A stretch of DNA of 16,547 nucleotides from Patescibacteria group bacterium. GTDB lineage: Bacteria > Patescibacteriota > Minisyncoccia > Minisyncoccales > DG-74-1. The stretch's first letter is position 1. Each line of letters starts with the position of its first letter. Where the stretch lies: positions 1 to 16,547 of the forward strand of contig JASEJL010000016.1 in assembly GCA_030016465.1 (NCBI GenBank), given 5' to 3'. The position numbers and the translations under genes were made by a program. Under the pieces are notes generated by a model. That model ran no database searches. It had not been told where the DNA came from and saw nothing but the letters and a program-made list of their open reading frames with translations. Shown here in pieces: positions 6,864 through 13,948 of this stretch.

Positions 6864-8066
6864 TTACGGTATAAAGATTTTAAAAAATCTCTTTAATTTG
6901 GAACTTATTCCAGCAGTAGAGAAAGAAGATTTTTCGGTCTCTTTCTCCAAATCCTGGCCTAAGAGCACTAAACCAATCACGGTGGCAAGACTTAAATCTT
7001 CGTCTAGATCTTCAATTCCTTTTGGTTTTCCTAATCTGACTGGCAAATGAAATTCTTTTTTAGCCAGCTCTACTATTCCCGGCAATTTTGCTCCCCCACC
7101 AGTCAAAACTATTCCGGCTGGCAAAAGTCTCTCTTTGGAAATTTTCTTTAATTCTTTATTAATTTCTCGCAAAATCTCAGAAACTCTGGCGGCAATAATA
7201 TTTGTCAACTGTTTTTGAGAGAAAATTAAAGTTTCTTCTTCTCCCAATTTTATTTTTTGTCTTTTTTGACCGCCTTTTAAAAAACAATTGCCAAATTCAA
7301 TTTTAATTCTTTCAGCAATCTCAATATCGGTTTTTAAACCAATGGCAATATCGTTAGTAATATTAGCCGAACCTATGGGTAAGACCGCTAAATGAATTAA
7401 ATCTCCTTCTTCAAAAATCGCCAAATCACAGGTTCCAGCTCCGATATCTAAAATTGCTACTCCTAATTCTTTTTGTTTTTCAGAAAGACAAGCTCTGCCA
7501 GCAGCTATTGACGAGGGAACCATATCTAAAATTTGTAATCCCGAATCTAAAATTGTTCGGGTTAAATTATTTAAATAAGGAGAAAAACCAGCCAAAACTA
7601 AAACCTCAGCTTCCAGTCTTATCCCTTTTAAACCCAAAGGGTCTTTTATTCCCTTTTCTCCATCAATAATAAATTCTCGAGGAATAACATCGAAAATTTC
7701 TTTATTGGAAGGAAGATTAATCGTTTTAGCAGCTTCTAAAACCCGACTGATATCTTCTTCGGAAATTTTTTGGTCGGCCCGGGACACAGCAATGGAGCCA
7801 CGAGAAGATATTGAAAATAAATGAGCCCCACCAATATTTAGATAAATAGAATTAATTTGCTGGTTTTGTTCTTTTATTTTTAAAAAATTTTCTCTCAAAA
7901 TCCGAGAAAGTTCCTCAGGTTGGATAACCACTCCTCTTCTAACTCCAAAAGAAGGAAATTCTTGATAATTAGACATTGTTAATCCTTCTGGTGTTCTCTT
8001 TGCTATTAAAATCTTAATATTCTGAGTTCCGAGATCCAAACCGCAAATTAAATTGGTTTTCCCCAT
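6864..8066 (-). CDS. ftsA: Cell-division protein FtsA (actin-like membrane tether)
   Basis: Actin-fold ATPase that links FtsZ filaments to the membrane. Seen motifs: phosphate-1 GLDLGTQNIKILIA (9-22), the 1C/SHS2 region roughly 84-160, phosphate-2 VAILDIGAGTCDLAIF (203-218) and the adenosine motif IVLTGGGAKLPG (319-330). The C-terminus KLKRFFKIFIP is a basic amphipathic helix, the expected membrane-targeting sequence, preceded by a polar spacer. 400 residues is normal. Its ATG overlaps the ybeY stop by one base (TAATG), so it should be translated by coupling. ftsZ follows after a repeat-filled gap. The partner FtsZ lacks the peptide FtsA normally grips, which makes their contact unclear. Confidence 0.95.
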   Translation of the reverse strand: MGKTNLICGLDLGTQNIKILIAKRTPEGLTMSNYQEFPSFGVRRGVVIQPEELSRILRENFLKIKEQNQQINSIYLNIGGAHLFSISSRGSIAVSRADQKISEEDISRVLEAAKTINLPSNKEIFDVIPREFIIDGEKGIKDPLGLKGIRLEAEVLVLAGFSPYLNNLTRTILDSGLQILDMVPSSIAAGRACLSEKQKELGVAILDIGAGTCDLAIFEEGDLIHLAVLPIGSANITNDIAIGLKTDIEIAERIKIEFGNCFLKGGQKRQKIKLGEEETLIFSQKQLTNIIAARVSEILREINKELKKISKERLLPAGIVLTGGGAKLPGIVELAKKEFHLPVRLGKPKGIEDLDEDLSLATVIGLVLLGQDLEKETEKSSFSTAGISSKLKRFFKIFIP

Positions 8067-8473
8067 TATTTAAAAATTAAATTTAAATAATAATTTTCTT
8101 TTTCGGCCATTTTTTTTGCTTCCTTCTCCGGTTTTTCATGGTCATATCCTAAAAGATGCAAAATGCCATGGATTAAAACTCGGGCCAGTTCTTTCTCAAA
8201 AGTGACACCGACTCTCCTGGCATTTTTCTTCACCACTCGAAGGCAAATTACTATCTCTCCTAAACCATAACCATCTCCGGCAAAAGCCAAGACATCAGTC
8301 ACCCGATTCTTCCCTAAATATTTTTTATTTAATGCCTTTATTCTTCCTTGACCAACCAAAGCAATCGATAACTCTGCCCCTCCTTTATTTTCCTCCTCTA
8401 AAACCTTTTCTGCAACTTTCTTGAAGAATTCCTCATCAACCGGATTAGTAGTCAAGTTATTAATTTCAATCAT
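8066..8473 (-). CDS. ybeY: Endoribonuclease YbeY (16S rRNA maturation)
   Basis: Metal-dependent single-strand RNase involved in 16S rRNA 3'-end processing and ribosome quality control. The signature zinc motif HGILHLLGYDH places the three His ligands at H102, H106 and H112; NRVTDVLAF (56-64) and GEIVIC (72-77) are also characteristic. 135 residues is slightly short of the 150-160 common in the family, but the core is complete. Its ATG overlaps the stop of the preceding nucleotidyltransferase gene in an ATGA junction, and its TAA overlaps the ftsA ATG, so three genes are coupled. Confidence 0.95.
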   Translation of the reverse strand: MIEINNLTTNPVDEEFFKKVAEKVLEEENKGGAELSIALVGQGRIKALNKKYLGKNRVTDVLAFAGDGYGLGEIVICLRVVKKNARRVGVTFEKELARVLIHGILHLLGYDHEKPEKEAKKMAEKENYYLNLIFK

Positions 8474-9039
8474 AAATCATTTTTTATTATTTCCTCTAAA
8501 ATTTTTATTGTCATTTGCCGCTTGGCCCAATTTTTTATGTATTTTAGATCTAATTTTAATTTTGGATTATCAAGAATAATTTTAACATCCTCTAAATGTT
8601 TTGAAGATTCGCTTTCTTTATACCAAGTGAGTTTACTTAAAATTAAATCTTCAGGAGAAACAAAAAATATTTTTTGATTATCTATTTTTTTAGCTATAGC
8701 TCTCTCTAGTTTTAATTTTCCATAAATATCTGCTTTACTATTCTTTACCCAAAAATCTACTTTTAAACCGGTTTGCGGATGAATGAAATTAAATTCACCT
8801 TTTCTTTCTAAAGCATCTTCCATAGCTTCTTTTGAAACATAAACATCTTTATCAACTCTTAGCAAAGCTTTAGCTAAAGGAGAGATATTTTTTGAGGTTA
8901 ATTCTATTATTATATCAATATCAGCAGTAAAACGAGGTTTTCCCCACACAATAACAGCGAATCCACCGGTGACCGCATAGGGAATCCTTAAATCCTGAAG
9001 GATTTTAGCTATTTTACACAAAAGTTGCTCGGGGGTCAT
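8470..9039 (-). CDS. Nucleotidyltransferase-fold protein (MNT/AbiEii-like)
   Basis: Polymerase-beta-type nucleotidyltransferase fold. The strand-helix signature TGGFAVIVWGKPRFTADIDI gives GG at 25-26 and the metal-binding pair D40 and D42; a third Asp, D95 (LKVDFWV), completes the usual triad, so it looks catalytically intact. The later SPEDLILSKLTWY (128-140) is common in this group. Relatives are often the toxin-side or modifying half of two-gene toxin-antitoxin modules (AbiE, MNT/HEPN), but no HEPN partner is present. The gene overlaps a 54-residue ORF upstream (ATGA) and ybeY downstream (ATGA). Substrate is unknown; it might nucleotidylate a protein or RNA. Annotation as a toxin is inference. 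Confidence 0.8.
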   Translation of the reverse strand: MTPEQLLCKIAKILQDLRIPYAVTGGFAVIVWGKPRFTADIDIIIELTSKNISPLAKALLRVDKDVYVSKEAMEDALERKGEFNFIHPQTGLKVDFWVKNSKADIYGKLKLERAIAKKIDNQKIFFVSPEDLILSKLTWYKESESSKHLEDVKIILDNPKLKLDLKYIKNWAKRQMTIKILEEIIKNDL

Positions 9040-9200
9040 TTCTTTTTCTGTTTCTTTAATATTGTTTTTGATTCTCTCAATTTTTTAGCTAATAAAATTA
9101 ACTGGGAAGTTATTTCCAGTTTTCTTTTGGCTGACATTTCTGAGTAGATTTCATTCTGAATTTGTTCTGCTTTTTGAGGAGTTAAAATGTTTTTACCCAT
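9036..9200 (-). CDS. Small 54-residue protein coupled to the nucleotidyltransferase
   Basis: ATG at 9198-9200, TGA at 9036-9038. The product begins MGKNILTPQKAEQIQNEIYS and continues EMSAKRKLEITSQLILLAKK, ending in a lysine-rich tail. It has no cysteines and looks helical and basic. It overlaps the yqeY stop by 8 bases (ATGGGTAA) and its stop overlaps the nucleotidyltransferase start (ATGA), so the frame is well supported by context. The phrase 'EIYSEMSAKRKLEI' resembles short proteins I have seen encoded just ahead of nucleotidyltransferases, possibly an antitoxin or accessory subunit; that link is from memory and unverified. Confidence 0.7.
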   Translation of the reverse strand: MGKNILTPQKAEQIQNEIYSEMSAKRKLEITSQLILLAKKLRESKTILKKQKKK

Positions 9201-9699
9201 TTTTAGAAGTTAATAAATCTTTTACCAGTTTTGAGACCAAACTTCCATCTGCCCTCCCTTTAATTTTTGGCATTAATTCTGCCATCACTCTTCCTATATC
9301 CTTTGCTTCTTTGGCACCGACTTTTTCGATTGTTTCTCTGGCCAATTTTTTGATTTCTTCTCCAGATAACTGTTCTGGTAGATATTTCTCTAAAACTTCC
9401 ATTTCTGCCTTCTCTTTTTTAACTAAATCCTCTCTCTTGCCTTTTTGAAACTCTAAAATCGCTTCTTTTCTTTTTTTGATTTCAGAAGAAATAACTTCTA
9501 TAATCTCATCATCATTTAATTGACTTTCTTTTTCTAATTCTTCCTCTTCTAAGTCTGGTTTCTCTTTATTTAATTTATACCTTCTTTCCTTTTCTTTATT
9601 AAAAATAGCAGCTAAAAGCAATCTTAAAGTCAAGACTTCAATTTCTCTTTTTTCCTTCAGAGCAGTTTTTAGATCTTTTTCAATTTTAGTTTTGAGCAT
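9193..9699 (-). CDS. yqeY: GatB/YqeY domain protein
   Basis: Stand-alone YqeY protein, related to the tRNA-binding tail of the GatB amidotransferase subunit; its role is thought to be tied to tRNA or translation but is not settled. Seen features: an N-terminal helical part (LKTALKEKREIEVLTLRLLL), a highly charged middle (EEEELEKESQLNDDEIIEVI) and a YqeY tail with LEKYLPEQLS, AKDIGRVMAELMPKIKGRADG and VSKLVKDLL. I choose the ATG at 9697-9699 (168 residues, MLKTKIEKDLKTAL) as it fits the family N-terminus; an ATG at 9714 or a TTG at 9720 are alternatives, and none has a clear Shine-Dalgarno. The 3' end overlaps the next small ORF by 8 bases. Confidence 0.88.
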   Translation of the reverse strand: MLKTKIEKDLKTALKEKREIEVLTLRLLLAAIFNKEKERRYKLNKEKPDLEEEELEKESQLNDDEIIEVISSEIKKRKEAILEFQKGKREDLVKKEKAEMEVLEKYLPEQLSGEEIKKLARETIEKVGAKEAKDIGRVMAELMPKIKGRADGSLVSKLVKDLLTSKNG

Positions 9700-9776
9700 G
9701 GAATCGATGCTCATATACAAATTAATACTAATTAACTATTGAGGCTAATATACGAATAATTAGTATATGTATCACG

Positions 9777-9995
9777 TCATTTTATCTTACCGAGTTTTTT
9801 CAGTTTTTCATACTCTCTTTTCTTCTCTTCTCTTCTCAAGGCTGCTCTTTTTTTCATTTGCTCAGATTTTTTCCTTTCTTTGAATTGAATCCTCCGCACT
9901 CTAAGCAAAATCCCGCTTTGCTGAATGCTTCTGGTAAAACGGCGAATTAAATTTTGGGAAGTTTCCCTCTTTTGTTTTTTTACTTCTAATGTCAT
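9777..9995 (-). CDS. rpsU: Ribosomal protein bS21
   Basis: Small, highly basic 30S subunit protein that sits near the anti-Shine-Dalgarno region and helps initiation. The 72-residue product has the family pattern: a short beta-like start (MTLEVKKQKRETSQNLIRRF), the RxFxRxI core and a long Arg/Lys/Glu helix (FKERKKSEQMKKRAALRREE). Its start is supported by a strong ribosome binding site, AAGGAAG at 10005-9999, a few bases before the ATG at 9995, one of the best in this run. It heads the yqeY-ybeY-ftsA-ftsZ gene series, with 77 bases to yqeY. Confidence 0.9.
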   Translation of the reverse strand: MTLEVKKQKRETSQNLIRRFTRSIQQSGILLRVRRIQFKERKKSEQMKKRAALRREEKKREYEKLKKLGKIK

Positions 9996-10118
9996 ATTCT
10001 TCCTTGAAGAGTGGTAGGTAGGTTGTCACTATATGATTTTCCTTGCCAGATGATGAATGGGTTGTAATTTAATGGTATATTTTCACTTAAATTGCTGAGG
10101 CTTCGCTTCACTTGGTAG
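9996..10118. other. Gap between the HIT gene and rpsU
   Basis: 123 bases with no gene. It carries the rpsU ribosome binding site. A minus-strand TATAGT about 35 bases ahead of the rpsU ATG is a possible -10, but I find no matching -35. No clear terminator for the HIT gene is visible, so read-through from lepB-hisS-HIT into rpsU is possible. Confidence 0.4.
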
Positions 10119-10517
10119 TCACTGACACTTTGCCTTATCTCCACCTTTGCTAGGCTTGGTTTCGTTCAGGATTGGATGAATATCCTCTGAAAGTGGAGCT
10201 CCGCCAATCAAATGTAAATGAATGTGTTCAATTACCTGGCCACCGTGATGGTGAACCCGGAATAAAAGCTTATATCCCCCTTCTGAGATATTAAAGTCAT
10301 CGGCTATCTTTTTGGCAGTAAAAATCAATTCCCCCATTAATCTAATATCTTTCTTTTCAATGTCGACTATGCTCGAAATATGTTTTTTGGGAATGAGTAA
10401 AATATGAACCGGAGCCAAGGGATACATATCTTTAAAAGCTATTATTTTTTTGTTTTCGTAAACAATTTGAGCAGGCCTTTTTTTGTTAGCAATGTTACAA
10501 AATAAACAATTTCTCAT
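10119..10517 (-). CDS. HIT-family nucleotide hydrolase (HINT type)
   Basis: Histidine-triad protein, a cytoplasmic hydrolase of AMP-linked or phosphoramidate nucleotides. The triad is GGQVIEHIHLHLIGG with H98, H100 and H102; upstream are CLFCNIA (C4, C7, the N-terminal cysteine pair often seen in HINTs), FKDMYPLAPVHILLIPKKH (29-46) as the nucleotide-binding strands. 132 residues is a little longer than the usual ~110-115; the extra is a polar tail SEDIHPILNETKPSKGGDK with no recognisable motif. It follows hisS by 19 bases and is probably cotranscribed. The exact substrate cannot be told from sequence. Confidence 0.9.
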   Translation of the reverse strand: MRNCLFCNIANKKRPAQIVYENKKIIAFKDMYPLAPVHILLIPKKHISSIVDIEKKDIRLMGELIFTAKKIADDFNISEGGYKLLFRVHHHGGQVIEHIHLHLIGGAPLSEDIHPILNETKPSKGGDKAKCQ

Positions 10518-10536
10518 ATTTTTATTTTTAGTTTTT

Positions 10537-11814
10537 TTATTTTAATCTTTTTGCCAGTTCCTTCACTATTTTCTCTAATTTTACTATGTCTTGCTTTCCT
10601 GTCTTCATGTTTCTAATTATAATACTTTCTTCCAAGGCTTCTTTTTGACCTAAAATCAGAGCATACTTTGCGCCAATTCGATTAGCCATTTTTAATTGGG
10701 CCCTGAGGGAATCTCGGCCAAGCGACTCTCCAACTAAAATTTTGGCTTCCCTAAAATCTTCAATCAATTTCAAACTTTTTCTTTTGGCTAAATCGCCCAG
10801 TTGGGCTAAGAAGACTTCAGCTACCCTTTCTTTAGGAAACCTGATGGCTTTAGTCTTCATCAATTGGATTATTCTTTCCACTCCTCCGGAACAGCCAACC
10901 GCCGGTGTCTCCCGACCGCCAAGAAGTTTAACCAAAGTATCATATCTTCCACCGCCGGCCAACGAATCTTGAGCTTTTCCTTCCGGAGAATCTTCGACTA
11001 TTTCAAAAACCGTTTTGGTATAATAATCCAGACCTCTAACTAAATAAGGATTCAAATGATAGGGCAATTCTAGTTCATCCAAAAATTCTAAAACTTCTTT
11101 AAAATGCTGATGGCAATTTTCACAAAGATGGTCCAAAATCTGGGGAACCTGGGCCTTAATAGGTTGACATTTCTCTTCTTTACAATCTAAAATTCGGAGA
11201 GGATTTTCTCTTAATCTCCGGCGACAATCAAGGCAAAGAGCCAACTCCCGCGACCGAAAGTAGCTGGTCAAAAGTTTTTTATAGTAGGGCCGGCATTGAC
11301 TATCGCCAATACTATTGATTTGGACAATTAAATTTTTTAATTTTAATTCTCTTAAAATATTATAAAAAATTTGGATAATTTGAGCATCTAAAACCGAATT
11401 TTCTTCACCAAAAACCTCAAAACCAAATTGCCAGAATTGACGAAACCTACCAGCTTGGGGATGTTCGTAGCGAAAACAGGGACCAAAATACCAAAGTTTT
11501 ACTGGCTGGGGAAGATTTTGCATTCCGTGCTCAATATAAGCTCGAACTATTGAAGTAGTAAATTCTGGTCGCAAAGTTAAATAATTTCCTCCCTTAGTTC
11601 TCAAAGTAAACATTTGTTTTCCAACGATATCAGTAGTCACTCCTATTCCCTTGGAAAAAAGCTCGGTTTCTTCTAACATGCATGTTTCAATTTTTTGAAA
11701 CCCGTAAAAATCGGCTATCTCTTTACAAGTGGCCTCAATTTTTTGAAAGTATTTCTGATCTTCGGCTAAAATATCATGCATCCCAGTTGGCGATTGAAAC
11801 TTTAGTTTTTTCAT
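10537..11814 (-). CDS. hisS: Histidyl-tRNA synthetase
   Basis: Class II aminoacyl-tRNA synthetase charging tRNA-His. I start at the ATG 11812-11814 (425 residues, MKKLKFQSPTGMHDIL), which has AGGA a few bases upstream; the longer in-frame start at 11937 would overlap lepB and encode intergenic repeat. Motif 2 is seen as FRYEHPQAGRFRQFWQFG (114-131), the histidine-specific segment as LVRGLDYYTKTVFEI (258-272), and motif 3 as VGCSGGVERI (306-315). A cysteine-rich stretch (C194, C197, C211, C216, C231, C234) is in the insertion domain, as in several bacterial HisRS. The C-terminal ~95 residues form the anticodon-binding domain. It lies between lepB and the HIT gene. Confidence 0.95.
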   Translation of the reverse strand: MKKLKFQSPTGMHDILAEDQKYFQKIEATCKEIADFYGFQKIETCMLEETELFSKGIGVTTDIVGKQMFTLRTKGGNYLTLRPEFTTSIVRAYIEHGMQNLPQPVKLWYFGPCFRYEHPQAGRFRQFWQFGFEVFGEENSVLDAQIIQIFYNILRELKLKNLIVQINSIGDSQCRPYYKKLLTSYFRSRELALCLDCRRRLRENPLRILDCKEEKCQPIKAQVPQILDHLCENCHQHFKEVLEFLDELELPYHLNPYLVRGLDYYTKTVFEIVEDSPEGKAQDSLAGGGRYDTLVKLLGGRETPAVGCSGGVERIIQLMKTKAIRFPKERVAEVFLAQLGDLAKRKSLKLIEDFREAKILVGESLGRDSLRAQLKMANRIGAKYALILGQKEALEESIIIRNMKTGKQDIVKLEKIVKELAKRLK

Positions 11815-11896
11815 AATTTTCCTACGAATTACGAATTTTCTCGAATTACGAATCATTATTTGTACCTTGCTCTTTTTTATTCGTAATTCGTCTAGA
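11815..11896 (-). repeat. Inverted CGAAT/ATTCG repeats in the hisS leader
   Basis: CGAATTACGAAT at 11842-11853 is the perfect reverse complement of ATTCGTAATTCG at 11879-11890 (12-bp stem, 25-base loop). A second copy, ACGAATTACGAATT at 11824-11837, can also pair with the same 11879-11890 arm. On the minus strand the second copy sits directly beside the hisS Shine-Dalgarno (AGGA). The two folds are mutually exclusive. Confidence 0.75.
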
Positions 11897-12454
11897 TTAG
11901 TAATTCCTAGGGTATTCAGGAACTTCGATTTTAGCAAAAGTAGTTAAAGGCCAAGCTCTGAAAAAAACCCGGCCAATAATATTATCTCTAGGCAAGGCTC
12001 CCCAACGCCTCGAGTCAGCCGAGGCATATCGATTATCTCCCAAGACAAAATATTCGTTTTCAGCTAAACTCATTTCGATTTTTCCAGGGGTAAAAATGTT
12101 AGAAGAAAGATATTCTGATTCGTCTAAAACCTGACTGCCTTTTTGATTAAAAATTATCACCTTACCATCTTTAATCTCAATTTTTTCTCCGGGAAGGCCA
12201 ACGATTCTTTTAATATATCTATAAGAGGGATTTCCCGGATATTTAAAAACTATTACCTCTCCCCTCTGGGGATTTCTTAATCTATAAGAAATTTCATCAA
12301 TGATTAAATAATCACCATTTTCAAAATTTGGCTCCATTGATTGACCTCTAACAAAAAAGGGCTGAAAAATAAAATAACGGATGGGGACAACTATTACTAA
12401 AGCAATGATAACGATTTTTGTGATTTCCCAGAAGAAAAAAAATATATTTCGCAT
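11897..12454 (-). CDS. lepB: Signal peptidase I
   Basis: Membrane-bound serine protease that removes signal peptides from exported proteins. I start at the ATG 12452-12454 (185 residues) because the predicted transcription start is only ~24 bases upstream; a TTG at 12475 would add seven residues. One N-terminal membrane segment (about 4-24) is followed by the catalytic serine in VRGQSMEPNFENGDYL (Ser39), the catalytic lysine in YRYIKRIVGLPGE (Lys82), and the box-E motif LGDNRYASADSRRWG (138-152), so the Ser/Lys dyad is intact. It is divergent from pth and heads the lepB-hisS-HIT series. Confidence 0.95.
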   Translation of the reverse strand: MRNIFFFFWEITKIVIIALVIVVPIRYFIFQPFFVRGQSMEPNFENGDYLIIDEISYRLRNPQRGEVIVFKYPGNPSYRYIKRIVGLPGEKIEIKDGKVIIFNQKGSQVLDESEYLSSNIFTPGKIEMSLAENEYFVLGDNRYASADSRRWGALPRDNIIGRVFFRAWPLTTFAKIEVPEYPRNY

Positions 12455-12484
12455 AGGCTTATTTGATTTTAACAAACATTTTTT

Positions 12485-12512
12485 ATTTTAGCAAGGAAAG
12501 TGGTATAATCAA
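12485..12512 (-). promoter_or_regulatory. Promoter for lepB
   Basis: On the minus strand an extended -10, TGCTAAAAT (hexamer 12490-12485), is preceded by TTGATT (12512-12507) at a 16-base spacing. Transcription would start near 12478, just ahead of the lepB ATG at 12454. It overlaps the opposing pth promoter. Confidence 0.5.
12501..12509 (+). promoter_or_regulatory. Extended -10 promoter for pth
   Basis: TGGTATAAT gives a perfect TATAAT (12504-12509) with the TGn extension. No good -35 is seen at the right distance, as is common for extended -10 promoters. The pth ATG is 82 bases downstream; the leader contains repeated TTAACGAAT-type words (12540-12562). Confidence 0.55.
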
Positions 12513-12591
12513 AAAACTTAATTATTGAATTGTTTGATTAACGAGTTAACGAATTAACGAATTCTTTAATGCGCTAATTCTTTATGAAATT

Positions 12592-13149
12592 ATGTTTTTG
12601 GTAGTTGGTTTGGGTAACCCCGGAAAAAAATACGAAAGCACTCGCCATAACCTCGGTTTTAAAGTGGTCGATGAAATCGCCGCTACTTTTCAATTTTCAA
12701 TTTTCAATTTTCATTCAATTTTCAATGCTCAAATTTCCAAAGGCAAAATTAACGGTAAAAAAATTATTCTAGCTAAACCCCAAACCTTTATGAATCTCTC
12801 CGGAAAATCAGTAAAACCCTTAATCAATTTTTACAAAATTACCTTACCAGATCTCGTAGTAATTCATGATGACATCGATTTGTCTTTAGGAAAAATCAAA
12901 ATTGTTAAAAACCGGGGGGCAGCTGGACACAAAGGAGTAGAATCAATAATTAAGGAATTAAAAACAAAAGATTTTGTCAGATTCAGAATTGGTATTTTGC
13001 CAAAAACTGGTAAACCTAAAAATCCTGAAAAGTTTGTTCTTGAAAAATTTAATAAAGAGGAAGAAAAGATTCTAAAAAAAGTGATTAAAAAAACTGTTGA
13101 AGCGATTGAAATGGCAACAAGGACTGAAATAGAAAAAACAATTGGCTAA
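12592..13149 (+). CDS. pth: Peptidyl-tRNA hydrolase
   Basis: Recycles tRNA from peptidyl-tRNA released by stalled ribosomes. Seen motifs: GLGNPGKKYESTRHNLGF (6-23) with the catalytic His19, KPQTFMNLSG (62-71) with Asn68, IHDDIDLSLGKIK (91-103) with Asp93, and GAAGHKGVESII (109-120). In the last motif Lys114 stands where E. coli has Asn114. 185 residues is normal. Residues about 33-45 (FQFSIFNFHSIFN) are encoded by a 7-bp tandem repeat, so this normally variable segment seems to have been rewritten by repeat expansion. Plus strand, divergent from lepB, and alone in its unit as far as can be seen. Confidence 0.95.
   Translation: MFLVVGLGNPGKKYESTRHNLGFKVVDEIAATFQFSIFNFHSIFNAQISKGKINGKKIILAKPQTFMNLSGKSVKPLINFYKITLPDLVVIHDDIDLSLGKIKIVKNRGAAGHKGVESIIKELKTKDFVRFRIGILPKTGKPKNPEKFVLEKFNKEEEKILKKVIKKTVEAIEMATRTEIEKTIG
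12687..12726 (+). repeat. 7-bp tandem repeat inside pth
   Basis: Three perfect CAATTTT units (12691-12711), then CATT, another CAATTTT (12716-12722) and CAAT. Three units equal 21 bases and keep the reading frame. It lies between the first catalytic segment and the conserved KPQTFMNLSG of Pth. Confidence 0.85.
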
Positions 13150-13948
13150 ATATATTAAACTTAATACCTAATAAAGTACCTAATAAAGAGAAAAAGAAAA
13201 ACAAAATTACCCCTTTCCCCAATTTCTAAACTCTTTTCAATACTAATTTCCTTTGATTAAAAGTAAAACTGGGTTAGAGGAAAATAAGAATTTTCCTTAT
13301 TATATAGCTGAAAGTTAATAATTCCAGTAATAATTTGAAAATGATGAGATACATTGGTAACACCCCTAAAATGCCAAAATTTAGTAGAATTAGGGGTAAG
13401 AAAAGGTCTCAAAAGTCCTAATAAACCAATGTATCTTTATGATCAAGTTTTTTAAATCTTCAAATTCTCGCTATTAAATACCCTCTTCCTCCAGGTTTCC
13501 ATATTATCTATGACCTGGTTCCTTTCTTTTAGGATAACTCAAAACATAAAAAGGAATTCTCTTTCTCTAGAAGCTAACTAAAAAGAGATTAAAGTGGATA
13601 GATTATTACCGAAAACCAAAAATATCTCTCAAACCTGCCGCCACTTTGATAATTCCAGAAAGACCTTCTATTATTGGCAAAATCGATACGACCAATATAA
13701 TCTTTTCCACCTTAGAAAAAAGAAATAGAGCTCCTTTTTTGGAAAAGGCAGAGAGAAATCACTTCTTTAGAAAAAGAAAGAATAATCTCTCTATATTCCT
13801 TTAGCCAACCAAAGGCTTACTGAGTGGTTAATCCATAATGACTTTGAAAAGCCCTATTTCTGCCTGAATTAACTTATCCCATCCCCTCGTTTGAATCTCA
13901 CCAAAAATACCATAAAGTGTTACCAATGTACCCTTCACGTACAAAGTC
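13150..13948. other. Gene desert rich in inverted repeats
   Basis: About 800 bases with no long open frame on either strand. It starts with a tandem 12-bp repeat TACCTAATAAAG (13165-13188). Inverted repeats follow: AGGAAAAT/ATTTTCCT (13278-13297, 8 bp, loop AAGA); AGATACATTGGT/ACCAATGTATCT (13347-13358 with 13425-13436, 12 bp) enclosing ACCCCTAA/TTAGGGGT (13362-13369 with 13390-13397); CCAGGT/ACCTGG (13491-13518); ATTAAAGTGG/CCACTTTGAT (13588-13597 with 13641-13650, one wobble); CCTTTT/AAAAGG (13733-13748); AGAGAGA/TCTCTCT (13750-13792) enclosing TTCTTT/AAAGAA. It may be a structured RNA or decayed genes. I found no RNase P, tmRNA or tRNA signatures. Confidence 0.6.
13347..13436. repeat. Nested 12-bp and 8-bp inverted repeat
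   Basis: Outer arms AGATACATTGGT and ACCAATGTATCT are perfect complements 66 bases apart; inner arms ACCCCTAA and TTAGGGGT lie within. Such an arrangement fits a two-stem RNA fold or a very small inverted-repeat element. No flanking direct repeat abuts the arms, so a mobile element is not supported. A 26-codon plus-strand frame (ATG 13341, stops TAATAA 13419-13424) runs through it. Confidence 0.65.

Noticed and set aside
11815..11937. Longer HisS starting at 11937
   Set aside because: It would overlap lepB by 41 bases and translate the intergenic repeats; the ATG at 11814 has a good ribosome binding site.
13347..13436. Miniature transposable element with 12-bp terminal repeats
   Set aside because: No direct target duplications abut the arms, and no second copy is seen in the window.
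13880..13905. TTTGAATC...ACCA resembling a tRNA 3' end
   Set aside because: Flanking bases do not form a T stem and no cloverleaf can be drawn.
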